Of a stretch of 64,000 nt of DNA, positions 34,860 through 44,880 are shown piece by piece; the first letter of the stretch is position 1, and every line of letters begins with the position of its first letter. The translations under genes were made by a program, and so were the position numbers. Below the pieces are notes generated by a model, which ran no database searches, was not told the DNA's origin, and saw only the letters and a list, made by a program, of their open reading frames with translations. Source of the DNA: Rhynchopus euleeides (lineage: Eukaryota; Euglenozoa; Diplonemea; Diplonemida; Diplonemidae); NCBI GenBank assembly GCA_963210315.1, contig OY723245.1, positions 1,935,910 through 1,999,909 of the forward strand. The letters run 5' to 3'.

Positions 34860-35504
34860 ATGATGGAAGCCTTCAAGAGAGACACCGTTTTTCTCACATT
34901 CCTCTTTTTTCTGCTTTCGTCAAAACACCCCCACCCCCAACCCATGTTTTTCTTATCAAATACGTTACGTACTCAGTATGGATCTTTGATGTGTGTAACA
35001 CAAATATGTCATTGTTGACCCGCCTCCCCTTCGTGGGGGGTGAGGGCCAGGTGGGGTGTGCGACGACCACCGACTGAGGCAAGACATATGGACACACAGG
35101 TAATTGAACATTGGGAGGATGTGGAAGGGTGGGTTCGTTTATAAAACTGGTCCCCAGGCCCCCCTCCCGTTGATTCTTCGGGGGAGGCGGGGCTGGTAGA
35201 ACAGGGTAAACCCCATACCTTGCTCCCAAGGCAGGGCAGTGGTATGGATTTTCCAATCCAGTCACTGAGTGGTGAGGGACCTGTCATGTTTACTGCTTCT
35301 GCTTTTACTCTGTATTTGCATTTGCGATGAGAAACATACTTGTTCCCACTACTAAACCCTAGAGTACAGGAAACATTGCTTGGAGTGCTGATAATGGATG
35401 GGATGTGGATGAGCATTACAAAGCAATTGATATCAACTGGGAGGGGTGCGTTCACAATTCAAATACAACCGCCGTGCCGCCCCGGACATTCTTTTTTAGG
35501 GAAT
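34860..35504. other. 3' flank of the protease gene
   Basis: No gene is seen. Contains an ATATCAACTGGGA sequence near 35427 that also occurs near the 5' end of the protease ORF (about 32107), too short to interpret. Confidence 0.4.
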
Positions 35505-35870
35505 GGGGGTCTTCGCTGGTCGACAAACTTCGACAAACTTCGTCGTTCGTCACATAATTAGGAAAACGGCTGTTTCAGGGGGTTTTTCACCGAAGACGGC
35601 AGTGTTCTGACGACGACGACAGGGGTCTTCGACAAAAACTTCGTCAGCGAAGACCCCCCCCCAAAAATGAATTAAAAACCGGTTTTTCGGGGATTCTCGC
35701 TGTTCGTCACCTGTCGTCAGATTTCGACAAAATTCGACAATTTTCACCTAAACCGACGGAAAATGCACCAAAATGCACCACCCACAGCCTGGGTCGGCCC
35801 AGGGTCTGGACACCACTCCTGGACCCGGCCCAGTACGGGCGAGATCGGCCCATAGCCGGCCTAGTCGTAG

Positions 35871-36058
35871 GATGCTGAACGAAGACAGCCAGCAGGCGCT
35901 GCTCTTCGATGACTACTCCACAGAGACGAAGATCACGACACTCGTGGTCACAGACGTGCAGGCCTCGACCCTCTGCTTGGAGAAGTCTTTCGAGGGAATG
36001 CGGAAGGCGCTAGAAATCCACAACCATGTGATCCGGAAGTGCATTGCGGGCATGGCGG
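35871..36058 (+). pseudogene. Single exon of a class III adenylate/guanylate cyclase
   Basis: The 188-nt stretch encodes KITTLVVTDVQASTLCLEK followed by MRKALEIHNHVIRKCIAG. This is the start of a class III cyclase catalytic domain, and the VVTDVQAST segment keeps the first metal-binding Asp. It is bounded by CGTAG at its left and a GTATGAGG donor at 36059, the same donor type as the receptor genes. The expected next segment (GGY..K..GDSF) is not found in the flanking 1.5 kb. It is therefore one exon of a gene with very long introns, or an isolated captured exon. It is of the conventional type, unlike the degenerate receptors. Confidence 0.65.
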
Positions 36059-36084
36059 GTATGAGGCAGGACATCGTCAGTGTC

Positions 36085-36560
36085 TGGACAGCACTCCTGG
36101 GCTCGGCACAGGGACTGGACATCACTCCCTGGCTCGGCCCAGTGTCTGGACAGCACTCCTGGGCTCGGCCCAGGGTCTGGACACCACTCCCTGGCTCGGC
36201 CCAGGGTCTGGACATCACTCCTGGGCTCGGCCCAGTGTCTGGACACCACTCCCTGGCTCGGCCCAGGGTCTGGACACCACTCCCTGGCTCGGCCCAGGGA
36301 CTGGACAGCACTCCTGAGCTCGGCCCAGTGCCTGGACAGCACTCCTGGGCTCGGCCCAGGGTCTGGACACCACTCCCTGGCTCGGCCCAGGGACTGGACA
36401 GCACTCCTGAGCTCGGCCCAGTGCCTGGACAGCACTCCTGGGCTCGGCCCAGGGTCTGGACACCACTCCCTGGCTCGGCCCAGGGTCTGGACATCACTCC
36501 TGGGCTCGGCCCAGTGTCTGGACATCACTCCTGGGCTCGGCCCAGTGTCTGGACACGAGT
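36085..36560 (+). repeat. 31-bp minisatellite array 1
   Basis: About 15 units of a 31-bp repeat built on CTCGGCCCAGGGTCTGGACA with CACCACT or CAGCACT ends. Because 31 is not a multiple of three, all three frames on each strand stay open and rotate through the same peptides, which explains long spurious ORFs here. A partial unit also precedes the cyclase exon at about 35780-35830. Confidence 0.95.
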
Positions 36561-37304
36561 CGTCGGCTCGGCCCAGTGGGTCGAGCCCAGGAGTGATGTC
36601 CAGACACTGTCTGGACGGGAAGCTCCCTGCAGTGAGTGGTCGGGGGCCGTGGCCACGACCTCGGGGTGATGTCCAGCCGAGCAGAACGTGGCGCCCGGAG
36701 TACCGAGTGTTTGCTCCACTCAGAGGGGGTTCGATGCAGGACCCCTTCCCAGTCATGATCTCCTCAGTGCCTCCATCGATCCCCTCCGTCAGGGATCTTT
36801 CTGTGTGTAACATTAGCACAAGACCTAAACCCGCATCGCGTACCCATCCTTCGAAACCGTGCGATGTGCAATGTTGTGTTCATGTAGCTAGCTCGGAGAG
36901 TGTCTTAGCGAGCCCGCAAGGCTAGCTATATTTGCACCGTCCAACCAAATCTTGCTCAGCTTCGACTTGGCGCCGAGAGAGTTACGAGCGCTGCCCATAG
37001 AATCAGGTGTGCCGGGCGTGTGTGTCTTTATCAACACACGCAGACTCCTGCATACAGTAGACGGCCTACAGGCGAGGCGGAGTGTGACCTACTGTTGGGG
37101 GTGGTGAACTGGTCTGCGACGTCATCCTGCTGGTGTGCGACGTCTCCACCTCCTGCGGCACAGGGGGCCTTGTGATCTGGAGCGCTGGGGCAGCGCGGTG
37201 CAATGTCGGAGTGCGGACGGGCCAAGTCCCCCTGCTCCTGTGCATGCAGCGCAGATTTCTTGTTGCTGCGGTCCAGACAGCGGGCCGAGACCGGATGTGA
37301 TGTC
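36561..37304. other. Unique stretch between minisatellite arrays
   Basis: No cyclase exon or other coding region was recognised. Part of 36580-36620 repeats the minisatellite unit in inverted orientation. Confidence 0.4.
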
Positions 37305-37775
37305 GGCCCACCCTCGGGACATCACTGCCTGGCTCGGCCCACCCTCTGGACAGGACTGCGTGGCTCGGCCCATTCTCGGGACAGCACTGCCTAGCTCGGC
37401 CCACCCTCGGGACAGCACTGTCTGGCTCGGCCCGTTCTCGGGACAGCACTGTCTGGCTCGGCCCGTTCTCGGGACAGCACTGTCTGGCTCGGCCCATTCT
37501 CGGGACAGCACTGTCTGGCTCGGCCCATTCTCGGGACAGCACTGTCTGGCTCGGCCCACCCTTGGGACAGCACTGCCTGGCTCGGCCCATTCTCGGGACA
37601 GCACTGTCTGGCTCGGCCCGTTCTCGGGACAGCACTGTCTGGCTCGGCCCACCCTTGGGACAGCACTGCCTGGCTCGGCCCATTCTCGGGACATCACTGT
37701 CTGGCTCGGCCCACCCTTGGGACAGCACTGTCTGGCTCGGCCCGTTCTCGGGACAGCACTGCCTGGCTCCGCTTC
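37305..37775 (+). repeat. 31-bp minisatellite array 2
   Basis: About 15 units of a related 31-bp repeat (core CTCGGCCCATTCTCGGGACA) in the same orientation as array 1. The conserved CTCGGCCCA and GGACA blocks show common origin. Confidence 0.95.
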
Positions 37776-38088
37776 GTGCCAGCACGAGCACTAGCCGTTG
37801 CTCCTGCATTGCCCCAGGCGGCCAGCTCCCATCTTGGCTTGGCCCAGGATGACAGGTTGATCTCAATGTTTACCCGTGACACGGGCCCCGCCGTGCCTTC
37901 TCGTCCTGTGAGGGCTGAACAATGCACAGGGACCGCTCGACATTATTTTTTGGGTCCAAATGCGTGCTCCCAGCTAGGGGCCACCCAACTCCCCGCCCTT
38001 TTTTTTGCCTCCGATTTGGCCCATTTTCGGCCCATTTTGCCCTGCACCAGCCTGCACTTTTTTGCACCGGCTAGCGAAGACCCCCAAT

Positions 38089-38899
38089 GTCATTTAATGA
38101 ACTCGCAGAAAATGTGGACCAGCCCCTTGACCCCCAAGCAGCTTGACAGACGCTGGGGAGATGGTGGTGGCTGAGGGTTTCCATGCATGCGACGGGGCAC
38201 ACGCGTTTCTTATTTTACAAAATGATGTTGTGTACGTCACTGCCTGGGCCACCGGTCTGGCGTCAGGTATACGGCAGCAAGAAAACAAATGGGGGTTCCT
38301 AAATCTGTAACAGGGTTGGCCCGAGTTGAACAGCATCTGAAAGAATCCCGAGAAATTCATCCAATTCGAGAACCCTTTTTTTTTCGAACGTGAAAATGAA
38401 GGAACCATAAATCCAAAATGACACGCAGTGTTCGCATCCGCCATGCTGCACCGCGTTGTCTAGAAGTGAAGAACAAGAAGGAAGGTGTGGGGTGGGCGGG
38501 ATGGGTGGGACGTGCCCTTCCCCTTAACCAAGGCGCTGGCAAAAGTGTGCCAGCGCCTTGGCTACTATGGTTGTAGGACCCTCCCGCTCTCTCTATCTCT
38601 CTGCACTTCTGCACTTGCAGGGCGAAGGCAGGCCCTCACCGCCACACCCCCTCCCACTTCTTCTCCCCCCCCCCCCCCCCCCCCCTTCCCCATCTGAAGA
38701 CAATATAGCCGTACCAAAACACCCCAAGCCTTCTGTTCAAGCATTTTGATGCCCGCACCCCCAGTATGGCCCAATTGGTTCAGTTTCCCGGGTCGAGTTG
38801 TCAGTTATCTGTCTTCCCGTTCTCATCATATTTCTCTCTCTCTCTCTCAAATGCTTGGCACCGTGCCGCTGGCGTGCTGCCCCCCCCCCCCCCCCCTAG
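38089..38899. other. Intergenic, with a perfect 14-bp hairpin
   Basis: No gene. CCAAGGCGCTGGCA (38528-38541) and its exact complement (38548-38561) are separated by six bases. A C run lies at about 38669-38688. Confidence 0.6.
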
Positions 38900-40046
38900 G
38901 GGGGGTCAAATGGGGGTGACAAACACGATTTTTCAAAAAACCGGCGCAGAGGCCCCAAAGCCCCCGTAAACCCTCCAAACCCCCCCAGATCGGTCCGGAA
39001 ACCCATCGAACCCCACTTTTCCACCATTCCGGGCACCTCAGGTGCCCGAATTGGGGTACCTAAATTTTGTGCCACCGTTTGGTACCGGACAGTGCCACTG
39101 TGTGGGAGGTTGGAAAAGAAAATGCCCCAACACACCACATCTGAGGGTTGCAATGCATGTTGCTTGCCAACCACGTCATCCGGTGGGTGTCAGGCGCTAT
39201 GTAGGTGGCATGAGCCAGGTCTTCGATGTGTTCTGGCTTGTATATGTACCTCCCTGCCTGCGGCACAGGCACTGCCTTTGTCCCCCACACCAGCCACAGA
39301 GAGCGTATTGTACTCGGTCCACGGTTGCTGATTCATTGTGATGCGTTGTATCCTCGAGTGAACGTCACACACTAGTGGCACCACCACCCGCCATCCGAGA
39401 GCTGTATTGACTTTGCGCCCTTCCGTTGCATTCACCTCGCCACGCATATTGCACCGTTCAGTACCAGTGCTCTTGGGCCAGGCAAAGTAGACCGCAGCAA
39501 CTACCAATTCTGGCACAATGGGTACCACGACAGCGCACTTCGTGTGTTCCCGGAATGTACAGCTCGTGTTGCAACAGTCGTTGTCAACACATCCCGGTTG
39601 TGGAGCACTGCTGCACAGGAATCACACGACCATCTGGACTTGTTCCGTACCTACAGGCAGCCTCCCGGTGCATGGTGGCAGGGAGGTACATATACAAGCC
39701 AGAACTCATCGAAGACCTGGCTAATGCCACCTACATAGCGCCTGACACCCACCGGATGACGTGGTTGGCAAGCAACATGCATTGCAACCCTCAGATGTGG
39801 TGTGTTGGGGCATTTTCTTTTCCAACCTCCCACACAGTGGCACTGTCCGGTACCAAACGGTGGCACAAAATTTAGGTACCCCAATTCGGGCACCTGAGGT
39901 GCCCGGAATGGTGGAAAAGTGGGGTTCGATGGGTTTCCGGACCGATCTGGGGGGGTTTGGAGGGTTTACGGGGGCTTTGGGGCCTCTGCGCCGGTTTTTT
40001 GAAAAATCGTGTTTGTCCACGTAAAAGGGTGGCATTTGACCCCCCC
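38900..40046. mobile_element. Foldback-type TA transposon with about 360-bp inverted arms
   Basis: The arms at 38900-39258 and 39677-40046 are near-perfect complements, beginning GGGGGGGTCAAATG, with TA on each outer side (38898-38899 and 40047-40048). The single-copy centre is about 420 bp with no gene. The termini place it with the elements at 17937 and 27951. Confidence 0.88.
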
Positions 40047-40048
40047 TA

Positions 40049-40442
40049 CCCCCCCCCCCCCCCGGAGCCCTAGCCCACACAAGCGCGGACCAAAGCAAGC
40101 GTCACGTCTCTCTCTCTCTCTCTCTCCGACTCCCTTCACTTTCTTCTTCCTCCACCCCTCCACCCTTCCCCCCTTTCTACCTCTGCCATTCATGATCCCC
40201 CCCTACCCCTCAAAGAAAGGGCGGAAGACGGGGCTGATCTGACTGATCTGACGAGCCGATTTCATCCAGAATTTCTGGACCCACACCGAACAAAAATCCC
40301 GAAATCTCTCGTGGTGCGATGCCGTTGCCGGCTTGAAACGGTATGTCCTGAAAGGGCAGTGGCTTGGGTGGCGGTGTGACGACGTGAGCCATGCTTTCAA
40401 GACAAAAAGAATAGCACCGTTCAAGAAAATTTAGATAGCCTG
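40049..40442. other. Short intergenic stretch with C run and CT microsatellite
   Basis: Poly-C at about 40049-40063 and a CTCTCT run near 40107-40127. No gene recognised. Confidence 0.4.
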
Positions 40443-42359
40443 TGTAAGTCACTAAACACGGCTCGTGATCTGATCATGGCCTATCAGGGACAGTTCTATC
40501 AAGCACTAATGAATGGCCCATCAGGGATTGGAGCCAAGCTCGCTGGTGGTACCTCGACGGAAGCTTTTTGTTGCATCTCTGCGGCGGCCGTGTTTGACTG
40601 GTGCTTGCAGTACGCGGTGGCGGGAGGACCGGGCCGGAGGGGGCGCGAAGCGCCCCCGTCCGCGCGAAGCGCGGCCGGCCCGGTCCTCCCGCCACCGCGT
40701 ACTGCAAGCACCAGTCAAACAAGACTGCCAACACATTAGGCATTGGTGGTCAAAACTACGAACCAACTTCCAAGCCCGACCAAGTCTGGAGGAGGCACAG
40801 AGGGGTCCGGGGAGGAAACCTGAGTGACGCGTTTAATTGCACAAAATGAGCTCAAAACTCAAAAATTCCTTCGAAATCGGGCTCAAAAGTGAAAAATAGG
40901 GTTTTCCGAAAAAAAATCGAAAAGGTCCCCTTAGCAGAAGCCGGATTATTGGTGTGAAAAAACCACCTCTGGAGGGCAAAAATGGGGAATTTCCGGGTGA
41001 CGGGTCCGGCCTGCTCCAGCCGCATTCACCCATTTTTCAGCCAAAAAAATCGAAATTGGGTTCGGCCGGGAAGTAATTAAACCTCTTTTTCTCAGCTACG
41101 CCCCATATCACGGTGAATACGTACACCCCCCAAAAAAATCACGGTGACCATTTTTTCGGCACAGATATCGAATCCATCGGTTCGTGCGGTGTCACGAAAT
41201 TTCAGGTAATAACCCCCCTGGGGGGGGGGGGGGAGGGAGGGAGGGAGGGAGGGAGGGAGGGACCCCGGCCTTTGAAAACACTAAACACTCCGTGGAGGAT
41301 TCTTCATATTCCTGGATTTCCCGAATTTCCTGGATTTCCCCCGGCCCCTTAGGCGATTTCAGGGCGGACAGGGCGGACATGCCCGGACCCGGAAATCCGG
41401 GTGTCCGGATGTCCGGGTCCAATTTTGACGGTGCCGGTCCGGACAAAAAACCGAAAAAATCGTGAAAAATGGCCCATTTTCCCCAGCCAAAAATGGGCCA
41501 AAAATGCCCCCCGGACACCCCCAGAGACATGTCCTAATCCGGGGTGCCAGTAGGGGGGACCTTTCGAATTTTTTTTCGAGGAGAGGTCAATTGAACGTTT
41601 TTGGACATCTGAGGCCACTGCGACCATTCCCAGGCCTCGGAAATGAGATTTTTGGCCCTCAAATGGGGTACCGGTCCCCACGAAATTCCGAAAAATTCAT
41701 GAAAATCGAAAGGTCCCACGCACCAAATTCTGCCCAAAAATCGTCAAAAATGGACATGTCATATGTAGCAATGGGGCACCAATCACTCCCCAAATTTTGC
41801 TCAATGATTCCACGGCTAGCCAGATTTTCTGATCAATTAGTTTGTTTGAGCATGTTCCTGGCCCTTGTTTGGAAAGTAGATGACCCCTGGCTGGAGAGGA
41901 CGGTTGTGCTCGACCGGACGGAGAGAGAACCTTCTCCATATCCACCTCCACTCCACAATGCCAGAAGTGGCAGGAAGGCCGGGTGTTACAGGCCTCAACC
42001 AGGGTTCCAAGGCTCTCCACTTCCTGGCTGCGTCAGGGATCACCGGGTACAGCGAGCAGGATTCCCTGTCCTGACACCCCAGCATGTACCACCGGAAGAA
42101 CCCGAAACAGCAGCCCCCCCTCATGGGGGTTGCAAGAGGCACGGAAATCGTTCAAATCGGACCAAGTCCGAAAATTCGGCACTTTCTTGGGTACAAATTG
42201 CGGTCCGAAATTTTCCGATTTTTTGAAAAAAGGCGAATTCTGTAAGGGGGACCTTTTCGAATTTTTTTTTCGGGCACTTTTTCCACAAGGAAATGTCCGC
42301 CCTGTCCGCTACTGTCCACTACCGATTTCAAGGATCCTCCCGTGTTTAGTGAATTTACA
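40443..42359. mobile_element. Probable 1.9-kb inverted-repeat element
   Basis: TGTAAGTCACTAAACACGG at the left is matched by the complement of TGTAAATTCACTAAACACGG at the right. Inner repeats about TCGAAAAGGTCCCC (40911 and, inverted, 42245, with another at 41551) support a unit. No target duplication could be seen and no transposase is present. The left part carries the GC-rich palindrome at 40592-40720. Confidence 0.5.
40592..40720. repeat. Perfect GC-rich 129-nt hairpin
   Basis: Arms of about 46 bp (from GTTTGACTGGTGCTTGCAG to CCGGGCCGG and the exact complement) enclose a loop. The loop holds two smaller hairpins, GGGGCGCGAAGCGCCCC and CCGCGCGAAGCGCGG. No ORF. Confidence 0.9.
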
Positions 42360-43024
42360 GCGCGGCATCCTCATGCAACTTTTTTGCCCCCCCCCCTCTC
42401 CACCCCCCCCCCCCATCCCGAATCGCTTTTCTCCTTGGTTGAGATGGCGTTGCGTTGCCTCGAGCAAGTAAAGCCGTGCACGAAAGCCTCTTCTCGCTCC
42501 CATCTATCTCTTCATATTTTGGCATTTCCTTCTCTGCCGCATTGCGGATTGTTTTAGGTTATGAACGACGAAGCGAAAAGGGGATTGCGAGCAATGAAGG
42601 AGAGTGTCCCCTACTGCAGCGCGTCACGGGCTGTGGGAGGCAATCAAATGGTATTGATGATCAGCATGGACAGGTGTGCTCATTGCGCGACGTTATATTG
42701 GTTTTCCCAATCACGCGAGCAGATTGTAGCGCAGCTTTCTTGCGGCCCTCCGTGCGGTCTGGGGCTGGGGCTGGCTGACCGACTCCCACAGGGGAATCTC
42801 CAAAAGGCCCCCCACACCCAGCCGGCAAAGGGACACGCTGCCGTACGTGACGCTGACCACGGGGCGACAGGTTGCATCAACAATCAGAAGGGGAGGGGGC
42901 TCAGGCCCCTTGCAAGGTCTTCGGGAAATCCCGAGGCTGTCTCCAGAAAATCAGAGCCGTTGTATTCTCGGTTTTCTGTAGATGAGGAACAACCCCACGA
43001 CACCCCCCCCCCCCCTAGGGAAAA
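42360..43024. other. Stretch without recognised gene
   Basis: C-rich tracts near 42390-42415 and 43006-43016. Open frames have no recognisable domain. Confidence 0.4.
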
Positions 43025-43529
43025 CCTTACACGGTGGGATCTTGTAAATTTTACATGTATAACTACAAGTATATACATGTATTATACATGTATAATAGTT
43101 GCATGTCAACTATTATACATGTATAATACATGTATATGCCTGAAATATACATGTAAAATACATGTATATCAAGTAAAAATACATGTATGATACTTGCATG
43201 TCAACTATTATACATGTATTTTTACTTGATATACATGTATTTTACATGTATATTTCAGGCATTTACATGTATTTTACATGTATAATACTTGTCATGCAAG
43301 TATTATACATGTAAAATACTTGCATGACCCATATATCAAGTAAAAATACATGTATGATACTTGCATGTCAACTATTATACATGTATTTTTACTTGATATA
43401 CATGTATTTTACATGTATATTTCAGGCATATACATGTATTATACATGTATAATAGTTGACATGCAAGTATTATACATGTATATACTTGTAGTTATACATG
43501 TAAAATTTACAAGATCCCACCGTGTAAGG
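43025..43529. mobile_element. 505-bp AT-rich palindrome, probably a MITE
   Basis: Starts CCTTACACGGTGGGATCTTG and ends with its exact complement. The interior is almost wholly built of TACATGTA-type palindromes and ACTTGCATGTCAAC units, so each arm also folds on itself. The base composition is unlike the GC-rich surroundings. No coding capacity. Confidence 0.85.
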
Positions 43530-43589
43530 GGGGAAAATTACGGGATTTTTCACATAGGCGAGGAACACGCACAAAATGGCTGTAAACTT

Positions 43590-44640
43590 GAAACCCCGGC
43601 CCCTGGGAGTATTTGGGGGCGGTCTGGGTGGTTTTTGGGGGTATTTGGCCACTTCTGAGCCAATCCGTGACCATGCTCAAAAAAGTGTCATGGTTTGGTT
43701 CCGGCCCCCTCATCCGAACCACCCTTCCGAGCCCGTCCCGCCCAACTTGCCCGCAACATGCCGCCTTTTCTTGTCTTGGGTGGGCACTGATGCCTCCGGT
43801 TCAATTTGGGAGCAAATGAGTGTGACAAGCTTGGGAAGGAGCGTCTTCTCGCCAGCATTTCCTGATAACACTTGCTGCAGCGTCCACCGACCACTGCGCC
43901 TGCCGGTTTGTACACCGAATAAGGCTTTGGAACCCACACCGGCATATTTTCCAAAGACGCCAGCCCCAAAATCCACTCGCGCACCGTCTCCGGCCTCTCC
44001 TTTCCATCTGCGGCTGAGTTCCCCAGCATTCTGGCCGTCGTCCGGCATCTCTTTTAGCTCTTTCAGTGCTGCAATGAAGCGCGTAAGTGGGGGTGATGGT
44101 GCAGAGGACGGGGATCATCGCCGCTGAGAAGTGCCACTGCAGTGCCGTAGAGCCGGGGTGACACAGTTGATACACCACACCCACTTCGCTGTTGCCGTTT
44201 CCCCTGATGAAGTTCCCGATGCATCCGACACCTCGGGGAGGGCACATAATAACGCCTCCCGAGCGACGCCCTTGCATTCGCAGGCACACCCCGGTCTTGT
44301 TGAGGATATCGGCAGAAACCTGACAGAACACTCGCTGAAATGCCACTTTTTTGGCCCGGTAGTGCCCAGATGCCTCATCAGAGGCGGCAGAACGTGGTAC
44401 ATGACGGGGGATGTTGATGGCGCAGGTGACAGGGTGCTCGGGAGACTCAGCCGGGGAGGGGTTCGGTACCAAACCATGACATTTTTTTCAACACAGCGTT
44501 TCAGCCGCGTTCCGGGGCACCAAAGTGGGTGTCCCACACCCAGGGGCGGTTTCTGGGGTGGTCTGGCCACTTTTTCAGCATTTTTGGAGGGTTTATGGTG
44601 GAAAATTGCCTATGTCGAAAAATGTCGTAATTTTGACGGA
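43590..44640. mobile_element. Degenerate inverted-repeat element
   Basis: GTGTCATGGTTTGGTTCCGG near 43686-43705 pairs with the complement near 44463-44490, and GGCCCCTGGGAG and GGGGCGGT blocks pair further out. The arms are diverged. No target duplication or transposase was identified. A C run follows near 44668-44680. Confidence 0.4.
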
Positions 44641-44880
44641 TTTCGGTACCTTAAGACGGTCCCTACCCCCCCCCCCCCCTTCCCGCCCCCATCCCCACCC
44701 CCCTTTGTGGAGGCAGCATTGTGGCTTTCCTGTGTGCCTGATGCTGCTCGCAACGCCTTGCGAGCACACCCTCTCCCCACCAGCCTGAACACTGAGGTGT
44801 GACGCTGCCTCTAACCACACGAACATGGGGTTTCTTTAATCCACCCCTGCCACCAACACCTCACAGGACACTTTGTTGCG

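Larger units (their letters stand above)
35505..38085 (+). mobile_element. 2.6-kb GGGGGTCTTCGCT-family element carrying a cyclase exon
   Basis: Terminal inverted repeats GGGGGTCTTCGCT at 35505 and its complement ending at 38085 are flanked by AAT on both sides (35502-35504 and 38086-38088). The left 40 bp are shared with the MITE in the protease gene. A miniature of the same ends lies inside at about 35622-35658. No transposase was found. The interior holds one cyclase exon (35871-36058) and two 31-bp minisatellite arrays. This looks like a non-autonomous element that captured host DNA. Confidence 0.7.

Noticed and set aside
35773-37927. Long ORFs on both strands encoding repeats such as GSAQGLDTTPG or GRARQCCPENG
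   Set aside because: They follow from a 31-bp minisatellite that has no stops in any frame, not from a repeat protein gene.
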